NCBI GenBank assembly: GCA_002315945.1 | Contig: DCIJ01000040.1 | Coordinates: forward strand, 1-12,723 | DNA: 12,723 nt | From: Lachnospiraceae bacterium UBA1729 | GTDB taxonomy: Bacteria > Bacillota > Clostridia > Lachnospirales > Lachnospiraceae | Direction: 5' to 3' | Part shown: positions 6,401-12,723 of the stretch, one piece after another | Layout of the letters: every line of letters begins with the position of its first letter | Position numbering within the stretch: the first letter of the stretch is position 1 | Made by a program: the position numbers and the translations under genes | Notes under the pieces: generated by a model | What the model was told of the DNA's origin: nothing | What the model saw: the letters and a program-made list of their open reading frames with translations, nothing else | Database searches by the model: none

Positions 6401-7146
6401 TGATACATAAGCCATGCCATCATGGTAAATCCCGCGGTTTCAGTTCTAAGGATTCTTTTTCCAAGGGTTACAGGCCTAATTCCAGCCCCTATAGCCTCCT
6501 GTATTTCGCTCTCCTCAAAGCCCCCCTCTGGACCAATAAAAATGGCAATACTATCATTGGGCTTAATTGCTTCTATTATTTTTTTAGTGCCTTCCATACC
6601 AGAAGACCCTTCAAGACTGTCAGCCATTTCATAGGGAACCATACTGACATCCATATTGCACGCCAGCTTAATTGCTTCCTTATAAGAAACAGGCATGGAC
6701 ACCTCAGGTACTATGGCTCTCTTGCTCTGCTTGGCGGCTGCTTCAGAAATAGCCTGCCATCTGGCCACCTTGGATTTGGCTTTTTTGTCATCAAGTTTGA
6801 CAACACACCGTTTCATGGAGACCGGAACAATCCTATGCACTCCCAGTTCAACCATCTTCTGAATAATAAGCTCCATCTTGTCCCCTTTGGGCAGTCCCTG
6901 GAACAAAGTCACCTGACCTGACAGTTCATTACTTACCTCCGAAATATAGCAAACCTTACAATTTACACAGTCTTCACCATAGGAATCTATTTCGCATCTG
7001 TAGTCTCTGCCATCAAACCTATTGCTAATACTGATTTCTTCTCCGGCCTTTAATCTGATTACATCCTTAATATGATGTGCATCATCACCGTATATCACTA
7101 TCTGCTTTCCATTTATCTGGGATTCATCCACAAAAAAATGATACAT
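6388..7146 (-). CDS. rsmE: 16S rRNA (uracil1498-N3)-methyltransferase RsmE
   Basis: SPOUT-fold enzyme that methylates N3 of U1498 in the decoding region of 16S rRNA using S-adenosylmethionine. 252 aa, the normal family length. Motifs: HHIKDVIRLK at 24-33 in the PUA-like N-terminal domain; QGLPKGDKMELIIQKMVELG at 83-102; RWQAISEAAAKQSKRA at 129-144; IGPEGGFEESE at 204-214, part of the SAM-binding knot; and LGKRILRTETA at 228-238. The ATG is 2 nt after the stop of the CbiG-like gene, with GAGGA 9 nt upstream. In many Firmicutes this gene follows prmA; here the upstream neighbour is instead the CbiG-like gene. I see no hairpin terminator after the stop codon, so transcripts may run into nifS. 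Confidence 0.96.
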   Translation of the reverse strand: MYHFFVDESQINGKQIVIYGDDAHHIKDVIRLKAGEEISISNRFDGRDYRCEIDSYGEDCVNCKVCYISEVSNELSGQVTLFQGLPKGDKMELIIQKMVELGVHRIVPVSMKRCVVKLDDKKAKSKVARWQAISEAAAKQSKRAIVPEVSMPVSYKEAIKLACNMDVSMVPYEMADSLEGSSGMEGTKKIIEAIKPNDSIAIFIGPEGGFEESEIQEAIGAGIRPVTLGKRILRTETAGFTMMAWLMYHFEN

Positions 7147-7148
7147 AC

Positions 7149-7925
7149 CTATCTATCCTCATATACTGATATTGTAATACCACTCTGGCTCTGTTTTACG
7201 CATAGTCTGTTTCCATACTTTGACGAAAGGCAGGCAGCCCTCTCACATACATTTCCCACTCCAACAGTATTCATTACAAATTCGGAGTCAGAAAAATCTC
7301 CCTGTACCCGGTTCAATTCTTCACTGGTAAAGCAGATCAGATTTGCTCCAAGATTTCTGGCGCAGGCAACAATCCCTGCTTCATCCTGCTTAATATCTAT
7401 TGTAGCCACATTGGATACACTTCTAATATCTTCACCCAGTTCATCAAATACCTTATTAACAAACTCCAGAATAGCAAGAAAGGCTGTTCCTTTTCTGCAT
7501 CCAATACCCACATGCAGCTTTTTATCGACACTATATTTTGAAACATCCAATCTGCCTGTATCAACCATTGTCATATCACAAGTTTTGGCAAAATCTTCCC
7601 AAAAAATATCCTGTACCCCTTCAATGCTATGATACAGGGGCACAAAAAACTTACCTGAGACATCACATACTACTATTTCAGGATCTGAGATATCGCCTCT
7701 AATTAGTTTTGAAACAGTGCCAACAGCTGTTGCAACAGGAGCAATAAAGACAATATAGTCAGAGACTCCATAATATCTGCTTAATTCCTTTTGCATACTG
7801 ATTTTTGCTGCACGGATTAATTTGACAATTATTTTTTCTGATTTTTGATCCAGATATTCCAGTATCCTGTTAAGAACTGCGTCACTTTGTTCACAGGAAT
7901 AAATTGTAACATGCTTTACTACCAT
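7149..7925 (-). CDS. Divergent stand-alone CbiG-like protein
   Basis: 258 aa resembling CbiG, the cobalt-precorrin-5A hydrolase of anaerobic cobalamin synthesis. The C-terminal half carries the family pattern: VGIGCRKGT at 139-147, TIDIKQDEAGI at 175-185, FTSEEL at 199-204, SEFV then TVGVGNVCERAA at 220-231, and a final TISVYEDR. The N-terminal half keeps a CbiG_N-like core, VFIAPVATAVGTVSKLIRG then DPEIVVCDVSGKFFVPL (59-97), but the usual LLSGHxGGAN signature is replaced by LYHSIEGVQD. No other cobalamin gene is in the window; the neighbours are an aminopeptidase and rsmE. It may be a true but divergent hydrolase or a repurposed relative. The ATG at 7925 has a GGGGGA site at unusually tight spacing (about 3-4 nt). 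It is probably co-transcribed with both neighbours. Confidence 0.8.
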   Translation of the reverse strand: MVVKHVTIYSCEQSDAVLNRILEYLDQKSEKIIVKLIRAAKISMQKELSRYYGVSDYIVFIAPVATAVGTVSKLIRGDISDPEIVVCDVSGKFFVPLYHSIEGVQDIFWEDFAKTCDMTMVDTGRLDVSKYSVDKKLHVGIGCRKGTAFLAILEFVNKVFDELGEDIRSVSNVATIDIKQDEAGIVACARNLGANLICFTSEELNRVQGDFSDSEFVMNTVGVGNVCERAACLSSKYGNRLCVKQSQSGITISVYEDR

Positions 7926-7969
7926 AGGTCCCCCAATAAAAAATACTAAGTCAACTGCCTCCCATATAT

Positions 7970-9775
7970 TCAGGCTATGCTTCTTGTAGCCTCTTTAAGC
8001 CACATAAGCTCTTCCCCCTCAAACTCTGGTGATATCTTCTCAAATACCAGCCTGTGATACTCATCAAGATATTCTTTGTCTTTTTGACTCATCATATCAA
8101 TATCCAGACAATTAATATCTATAGGAACATAGGTCAGTGGTTTGAATTCCATAAACTGACCATTCTCATTCCTTCCTGCCTTCACAACCTCAAGAATATT
8201 TTCAATTCGTATTCCATACTTATCCTTAACATAACTGCCAGGTTCGTCAGAAACTATCATTCCTGCCTCAAGGACAGCTGGCGGAAGAAGTCCCACATGT
8301 CTAGGAGCTATTCGCTGAGGTCCTTCATGCACATTTAGCATGTACCCAATTCCATGTCCTGTCCCACATTTGTAATCCTTCTCCTGCTCCCAAAACAGCT
8401 GCCTTGCAATAATATCAAGACTCAGTCCCGAGCTTCCATACAGGAACTTAACATTCTGCAGTCTGAGCATGGACATAACTGTCAGAGTAAAATCTCTACG
8501 TTCTTCGTCTGTAACCGGTCCCATGGCAACAGTTCTGGTTACATCTGTTGTACCTCCCACATACTGTCCGCCAGAGTCTACCAGATACATCCCCTTTTTC
8601 TCAATAGGACTATTATTCTGACTGGTTGCCTCATAATGCATCATAGCTGCATTGGCACCATATGCACTTATTGTATCAAATGACAAATCCATGCAGCCTG
8701 GTGTATCAAGTCTCATTTTATCAAGTACCTGACCAAGGCTGTATTCATTCATCCCATAAACCTTCTCATCAGTGCCAAGCATATATAAGAACCTGGTCAG
8801 TATCACACTGTCTTTTATATATACCCGTCTGATGTTCTCAAGTTCCCTGCTATTTTTAATTGCTTTGTACCTGGTTGTTGGATTCTGTGCTGAAAAAACA
8901 TTTCCATACCAGTCAAATAATTTGTGGGTGGAAAAGTTCACAGCCATCTCATCATACATAATACAGCCGCAGTTATTTCCCGGAGTCTTAAGCAGATGGT
9001 CCAGGTATTCCTTTGTCTTAAAGTAATCAAATATCTCAACTCCCTGAGACTTTAATCCTTTGATTAATTCTTCATGTATTGCTTTGGACTGAACAAAAAG
9101 TATTGCCTTCTCCTTTGTAACAAAAGCATTTGCCATACATACAGGGTTATTCTTGACATCATTACCTCTGATATTAAATAGCCAGGCAATATCATCAAGC
9201 TTGCTTAAAAAGAAACTATCACAGCCGGCTTTCGTCATATCAGCCCTAAGCCTTCTTAATTTATCTTCACAGCTCTCTCCTGTTAGTTTATCTGACAGAA
9301 TATGAATCTGATTAGCTAAAATAGCCGGTCTGTCTTTCCATATTTTTCCAACAAGATCCAGCCCATATTTTATTACTTTATAATCCGGACATAATTTCTT
9401 CTCTAATTTAATTCCTATGTGTGCATCCACACAGTTCCCATCAAATCCCAGAGTATCCCCTTCCTTCATCTTATCAGCCAGATAATCTGAAACTGACGGC
9501 ACTCCATTTAGTCCTTCCTTAAACAAAACAATTTCACTGCCTGACAGCTCCTTTTCAGCCTGAACATGATATCTACCATCTGTCCACAGTGCTGCTTCAT
9601 TTGCAGATACAACCATGGTACCTGCACTGCCAGTAAACCCAGACATGTATTCCCTTGTTTTAAAATAATCACAAATGTATTCAGAGCTGTGATAATCACC
9701 TGTTGTAATCAGATAGTAATCAATCCCGCTCTTTCTCATTTCAGCTCTTAATTGTTTTATTCTGGTATTAATCAA
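7970..9775 (-). CDS. pepP: Xaa-Pro aminopeptidase, M24B family (long form)
   Basis: Metalloprotease removing an N-terminal residue that precedes proline, probably acting on imported peptides in the cytosol; no signal peptide. 601 aa, the long eukaryote-like aminopeptidase P form, with two creatinase-type N-terminal domains (about 1-150 and 155-310), the pita-bread catalytic domain (about 315-535) and a short C-terminal domain. The five metal ligands are visible: D400 (VDSGG), D411 (GTTDVTRT), H474 (GTGHGIG), E511 (DEPGSY) and E525 (GIRIEN); H483 (NVHEGPQR) is the usual substrate-binding His. The start is TTG: GAAGG lies 7 nt upstream and INTRIKQLRAEMRKSGID matches the usual N-terminus, while the first in-frame ATG is 36 nt further in. 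It begins 30 bp after the rnfB terminator; a TATACT at 9799-9804 is the only promoter hint. Confidence 0.95.
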   Translation of the reverse strand: MINTRIKQLRAEMRKSGIDYYLITTGDYHSSEYICDYFKTREYMSGFTGSAGTMVVSANEAALWTDGRYHVQAEKELSGSEIVLFKEGLNGVPSVSDYLADKMKEGDTLGFDGNCVDAHIGIKLEKKLCPDYKVIKYGLDLVGKIWKDRPAILANQIHILSDKLTGESCEDKLRRLRADMTKAGCDSFFLSKLDDIAWLFNIRGNDVKNNPVCMANAFVTKEKAILFVQSKAIHEELIKGLKSQGVEIFDYFKTKEYLDHLLKTPGNNCGCIMYDEMAVNFSTHKLFDWYGNVFSAQNPTTRYKAIKNSRELENIRRVYIKDSVILTRFLYMLGTDEKVYGMNEYSLGQVLDKMRLDTPGCMDLSFDTISAYGANAAMMHYEATSQNNSPIEKKGMYLVDSGGQYVGGTTDVTRTVAMGPVTDEERRDFTLTVMSMLRLQNVKFLYGSSGLSLDIIARQLFWEQEKDYKCGTGHGIGYMLNVHEGPQRIAPRHVGLLPPAVLEAGMIVSDEPGSYVKDKYGIRIENILEVVKAGRNENGQFMEFKPLTYVPIDINCLDIDMMSQKDKEYLDEYHRLVFEKISPEFEGEELMWLKEATRSIA

Positions 9776-9805
9776 AATATTGCCTTCTTCCCTAGTTTAG
9801 TATAG

Positions 9806-9832
9806 AAAAAGGTCAGGCCAAAGGCCTGACCT
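9806..9832 (-). terminator. Intrinsic terminator of the rnf operon
   Basis: Perfect 10-bp GC-rich stem, AGGTCAGGCC (9810-9819) and GGCCTGACCT (9823-9832), with a 3-nt loop. On the minus strand it runs straight into five T (9810-9806, partly shared with the stem base) and then CTATA. It lies about 20 nt after the rnfB stop codon. There is no T-run on the plus-strand side, so the direction is clear. Confidence 0.93.
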
Positions 9833-9851
9833 GAATAATTTAAAATATAAA

Positions 9852-10652
9852 TTAATGGTTTGTAAGTATAACCTTTTTAGGGCACTTTTCTGCACAGATT
9901 CCACAATCAACACATTTCTCATAGTCAATATGTGCAAGTGCTCCATTCATTGTAATTGCTTCCTGAGGGCAGTTCTTAGCACACAGGGTACATCCGATAC
10001 AACCTGTCTTACATGCCTTCATAACAATTGGACCCTTTTCTGGTGAATGGCAGGCTACCAGATGCTTCTGACTGTAAGGAACCAGTTCAATAAGACCCTT
10101 TGGACATGCAACAATACATTTACCACAGGCCTTACACTTCTCCTTATCTACCAGTGCAATTCCGTCAACGATGTGAATTGCATCGAAGGGACATGCTTTT
10201 ACACAGTTTCCCATTCCAAGGCAACCATGATTACATGATTTAGGACCGCCATTTGGAACAAAGCCAAGCATTGCACAGTCCTTGACACCAACATAATCAT
10301 AATCAACTGTAGTCTTGTCACAGGTTCCTGAACACATAACATATGCAACCTGTTTTTCTCCAGCAGTAGCTTCAACTCCCATAATACCACTAATAATATT
10401 AGCAACCGCTTCTCCGCCTACAGGGCATCCATTAACAGGAGCTTCACCCTTGGCAATGGCAGCTGCCAGTCCTGAACAGCCTGGGAATCCACATCCACCA
10501 CAGTTATTACCAGGCAATGCCTCTAACACTGCCTGTTCTCTCTCGTCAACCTCTACCGCCAGCTTCAAAGAAGCAAAGCCCAATAGAAGACCAATTAATA
10601 ATCCGACGCCACCAACAATAATGATGGCAATAATAATTCCTGTCATATTCAT
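9852..10652 (-). CDS. rnfB: Rnf complex subunit RnfB (multi-cluster ferredoxin)
   Basis: Electron-entry subunit of the Rnf ferredoxin:NAD+ oxidoreductase; takes electrons from reduced ferredoxin. 266 aa. One N-terminal membrane helix (4-26) anchors a cytoplasmic Fe-S region. Residues 51-76 form the Fe-S domain typical of RnfB (C51, C54, C59, C76: NNCGGCGFPGCSG then GCPVGG). Four ferredoxin-like cysteine groups follow: C140/C144/C150/C154, C173/C176/C179/C183, C218/C221/C224/C228 and C247/C250/C253/C257, with extra cysteines at 107, 111, 126, 201 and 214. The ATG at 10652 has GAGGTG about 7 nt upstream and begins 12 nt after the rnfA stop codon. Last gene of the operon, followed by the terminator. 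Confidence 0.97.
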   Translation of the reverse strand: MNMTGIIIAIIIVGGVGLLIGLLLGFASLKLAVEVDEREQAVLEALPGNNCGGCGFPGCSGLAAAIAKGEAPVNGCPVGGEAVANIISGIMGVEATAGEKQVAYVMCSGTCDKTTVDYDYVGVKDCAMLGFVPNGGPKSCNHGCLGMGNCVKACPFDAIHIVDGIALVDKEKCKACGKCIVACPKGLIELVPYSQKHLVACHSPEKGPIVMKACKTGCIGCTLCAKNCPQEAITMNGALAHIDYEKCVDCGICAEKCPKKVILTNH

Positions 10653-10664
10653 AGCTGCTCACCT

Positions 10665-11249
10665 CTATAACAAACCTGAAAAACCACAGAATGCAATTGC
10701 CATAAGTCCTGCTGTAATGAGAACAATAGGCATTCCCTTAAAGGGCTTTGGCACATCATTGTACTCGATTTTCTCTCTAATTCCGGCAAGAATAATGATA
10801 GAAATTGAGAAGCCAACAGCTGTTGCAAAACCGTTTACGATTCCAGTTAAGATTCCATAATTTTTCTGTACATTAGTAAGCGCTACACCAAGAACTGCAC
10901 AGTTGGTTGTAATCAGAGGAAGATATACTCCCAATGCTTCATACAGACCAACCATGAATTTTTTAAGTACCATTTCAACAAACTGTACCAGTGCTGCAAT
11001 AACAAGGATGAACACTATAGTCTGCAGATATGTAACATCCAGTGGCAACAGAATAAAATTATAAATTACTCCTGCAATTGCACTGGCCAATGTAATAACA
11101 AATATAATAGCTGCACCCATTCCAGCTGCAGTTTCAACCTTCTTAGACACACCCAGGAAAGGACACAATCCAAGGAACTGACTAAGCACAACGTTGCTTA
11201 CAAGGCTGGAACTAATAAGTATAATAAGTAATTCTTTTGCACTATTCAT
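10665..11249 (-). CDS. rnfA: Rnf complex subunit RnfA
   Basis: Integral membrane subunit, 194 aa with about six helices, paired with its homologue RnfE. In the related Na+-NQR enzyme the NqrD/NqrE pair holds one iron centre in the middle of the membrane through two cysteines each; the matching residues here are C29 (GLCPFLGVS) and C117 (TTNCAVLGVA). The start ATG overlaps the rnfE stop codon by 8 nt, and a full AAGGAGG (9 nt spacing) sits in the last codons of rnfE, so rnfA should be efficiently translated and coupled. A normal family member with no anomalies. Confidence 0.97.
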   Translation of the reverse strand: MNSAKELLIILISSSLVSNVVLSQFLGLCPFLGVSKKVETAAGMGAAIIFVITLASAIAGVIYNFILLPLDVTYLQTIVFILVIAALVQFVEMVLKKFMVGLYEALGVYLPLITTNCAVLGVALTNVQKNYGILTGIVNGFATAVGFSISIIILAGIREKIEYNDVPKPFKGMPIVLITAGLMAIAFCGFSGLL

Positions 11250-11961
11250 TAGCCTTGTCCTCCTTTGCTACAGCTTTTTCAGGTTTACCACTGGGACATC
11301 CACTTGCGCAGCTAGCACAGTCATGACCACAGCCAGACTGAACCTTGCTCATATCCTTGCCCTTTTCTTCGCCCTTAATCTTGGCATAATTCTGAACTGC
11401 TGTCAGTGCTGCCAAAACAAAGAATGCGCCTGGAGCCATAATAAAAATATTTACAGGCACATAGGAAGCAGGCATGAAATGGAAGCCAAATACCTCTCCA
11501 GCACCAATAATCTCTCTCACCGCTCCAATGCAGGTAAGTGCGAAGGAAAATCCAAGTCCCATACCAATTCCATCAAAAAGTGAAGGAATTACAGGATTCT
11601 TGGAAGCATACGCTTCGGCTCTTCCTAAAATAATACAGTTAACAACAATAAGAGGAATATAGATTCCAAGTGCAGCATACAATGTAGGAATGTATGCCTG
11701 CAAAATCATCTGAACAAGTGTTACAAATGAAGCAATAATTACTATGAATGCCGGAATTCTCACTCTGTCAGGAATGATATTTCTAAGGAGCGAAATAATA
11801 GCATTACTTAATGCCAGTACCACCATTGTGGTAAGCCCCATTCCCAGGCCGTTCATAGCTGAAGTTGTTACCGCCAGAGTCGGACACATACCTAACATCA
11901 GTACAAAAGTGGGGTTTTCCTTAATCAGACCGTTGTACAGTCTTTCACCAATTTTATTCAT
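11242..11961 (-). CDS. rnfE: Rnf complex subunit RnfE with a cysteine-rich tail
   Basis: Membrane partner of RnfA, 239 aa, about six helices through residue 195. The two iron-ligand cysteines are C26 (GMCPTLAVTTS) and C109 (VNCIILGRAEAYA). After the last helix comes a polar extension of about 45 residues (195-239) with four closely spaced cysteines, C211, C215, C218 and C222 (CGHDCASCASGC), between Lys/Glu-rich stretches. The core family ends shortly after the last helix, so this tail is an add-on. The spacing C-x3-C-x2-C-x3-C could hold a metal or Fe-S cluster. The ATG overlaps the rnfG stop by 1 nt (TAATG), with AAGGGGG 9 nt upstream. Confidence 0.96.
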   Translation of the reverse strand: MNKIGERLYNGLIKENPTFVLMLGMCPTLAVTTSAMNGLGMGLTTMVVLALSNAIISLLRNIIPDRVRIPAFIVIIASFVTLVQMILQAYIPTLYAALGIYIPLIVVNCIILGRAEAYASKNPVIPSLFDGIGMGLGFSFALTCIGAVREIIGAGEVFGFHFMPASYVPVNIFIMAPGAFFVLAALTAVQNYAKIKGEEKGKDMSKVQSGCGHDCASCASGCPSGKPEKAVAKEDKANE

Positions 11962-12554
11962 TAGTTGGCACCCCCTTCCAATATTCCTGAATGAAACAGG
12001 GACATTCCTAAATTGACAGCATTAGTAACTGCATTAGTGGTAATTGTAGCTCCACTAATTGCATCAATTTCATTTTCTGCAGTGGCACCAGTCTTTGAGT
12101 ATACAAAGCTTTCAGCCTTCTTGCCAGCAAACTGGGGAACCAAAACATCACCAGCCTTCATACCAAGGCCAGCAGTCTCAGAGATTGATAATAGTGACAA
12201 TCCGTTCAGAGTACCATCATTTCTGATACCCATTGAAAATTTAATGTCACCACCATAACCTTCATGGCTGGTAACAGTAATTACATATCCTAAAAGATTG
12301 CCATCAGAATCAATCGCTTTTGACACAGAATTTACATCTGCGCCATCAACATGCATTTCCTCTGCAGTTTCACTAACTTCACAAGCCTCAAAGCCCGCAG
12401 CATCATTGAAGACCTCTACCATGGCCTTTTCGCTGGCAGCCTGCTCCATGGCTGCAATAGGTTCCTTTGTCAGCTCATACACGCCACCAAGGATGGCACC
12501 CGAAATAAGGGTAATAATAAACAGCACAGCTGCATCTTTTAACATCTTAGCCAA
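11961..12554 (-). CDS. rnfG: Rnf complex subunit RnfG (covalent flavin subunit)
   Basis: Carries a covalently bound FMN outside the cytoplasmic face and passes electrons within the Rnf complex. About 197 aa from a TTG at 12554. I chose TTG because GGAGG lies 8 nt upstream of it, whereas the ATG three codons later would be 17 nt away and the longer frame to 12590 runs deep into rnfD. An N-terminal membrane helix (about 8-27) is followed by the FMN-binding domain: GYGGDIKFSMGI, SETAGLGMK, and DAISGATITTNAV near the C-terminus, where the Thr of SGAT (about T170) is the FMN attachment site of the S(T)GAT motif. It overlaps the end of rnfD by 8 nt. The flavin transferase ApbE needed for maturation is not in the window. 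Confidence 0.95.
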   Translation of the reverse strand: MAKMLKDAAVLFIITLISGAILGGVYELTKEPIAAMEQAASEKAMVEVFNDAAGFEACEVSETAEEMHVDGADVNSVSKAIDSDGNLLGYVITVTSHEGYGGDIKFSMGIRNDGTLNGLSLLSISETAGLGMKAGDVLVPQFAGKKAESFVYSKTGATAENEIDAISGATITTNAVTNAVNLGMSLFHSGILEGGAN

Positions 12555-12723
12555 TTTTATTACCTCCCTTCCTATTGTAACCAAATGCAATAGGTCTGGT
12601 CACTTTTTCAATAAGAGGCACCAGGAGATTTCCGATTATGATTGCATAGCTGACACCCTCAGCACCTGGTCCAAAGATTCTGAATATTCCAGTCATGATG
12701 CCTAAGAAAATTCCAAATACATA
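12547..12723 (-). CDS. rnfD: Rnf complex subunit RnfD, C-terminal end
   Basis: Last 58 codons of the frame running off the right edge. RnfD is a polytopic membrane subunit with a covalent FMN (site outside the window) and takes part in ion transport. Visible here are the last helix and the characteristic end: FGPGAEGVSYAIIIGNLLVP followed by LIEKVTRPIAFGYNRK. The rnfG ribosome binding site (GGGAGG) lies inside its last codons and its stop codon is embedded in the rnfG start region. rnfC is expected immediately upstream, beyond the window. Confidence 0.95.
   Translation of the reverse strand, partial: YVFGIFLGIMTGIFRIFGPGAEGVSYAIIIGNLLVPLIEKVTRPIAFGYNRKGGNKIG

Noticed and set aside
6379..6921. 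180-codon open frame on the plus strand opposite rsmE
   Set aside because: Antisense shadow of rsmE; low-complexity translation and no start signals.
7072..7632. 186-codon open frame on the plus strand opposite the CbiG-like gene
   Set aside because: Antisense to two supported genes; no ribosome binding site or family pattern.
10315..10860. 181-codon plus-strand frame across rnfB and rnfA
   Set aside because: The Pro/Ala/Thr-rich translation is the complement of two well-supported rnf genes.
1..12723. CRISPR array, tRNA, rRNA, insertion sequence or prophage
   Set aside because: No regularly spaced repeats, cloverleaf sequence, transposase or integrase pattern was seen on either strand.

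Overview
The window looks like a chromosomal segment of a low-GC anaerobic Firmicute, most likely a Lachnospiraceae-type Clostridium relative (Butyrivibrio, Pseudobutyrivibrio or Roseburia). This is inferred from an Rnf operon in the clostridial order (rnfD-G-E-A-B visible), ATP-type PEP carboxykinase, a long threonine synthase, AT-rich third codon positions and strong AGGAGG-like ribosome binding sites. Every gene but one lies on the minus strand, so the description below runs from right to left, the direction of transcription.

Positions 12723-9806: the 3' end of rnfD, then rnfG, rnfE, rnfA and rnfB, with overlapping or almost touching ends, closed by a clear intrinsic terminator at 9806-9832. 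The products form a membrane ferredoxin:NAD+ oxidoreductase that pumps ions. Positions 9775-6388: a large Xaa-Pro aminopeptidase (TTG start), a stand-alone CbiG-like protein and the 16S rRNA methyltransferase rsmE, probably co-transcribed. Positions 6350-3455: a near-consensus promoter followed by cysteine desulfurase (nifS/iscS), the Fe-S scaffold nifU/iscU and the tRNA thiolase mnmA. This is a sulfur-transfer operon ending at a terminator that lies inside the neighbouring convergent gene.

Positions 2758-3585: the only plus-strand gene. It encodes a protein with two AP2-like repeats around a degenerate HNH-like core, and looks like a domesticated homing-endonuclease relative. Its 3' end overlaps mnmA tail to tail by 43 bp and its coding sequence contains the mnmA terminator. 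Positions 2640-802: thrC followed, 3 bp later, by a small three-helix membrane protein of unknown function. Positions 694-1: the N-terminal 231 codons of pckA, behind an almost perfect sigma-A promoter.

Most of the window is ordinary core metabolism. The least ordinary parts are the AP2/HNH-like gene and its overlap with mnmA, the isolated divergent CbiG-like protein, the cysteine-rich tail of RnfE, and a dyad at the nifS start site that could be an operator. No RNA gene, CRISPR array, insertion sequence or att site was seen, and no stretch over 300 bp lacks a gene.
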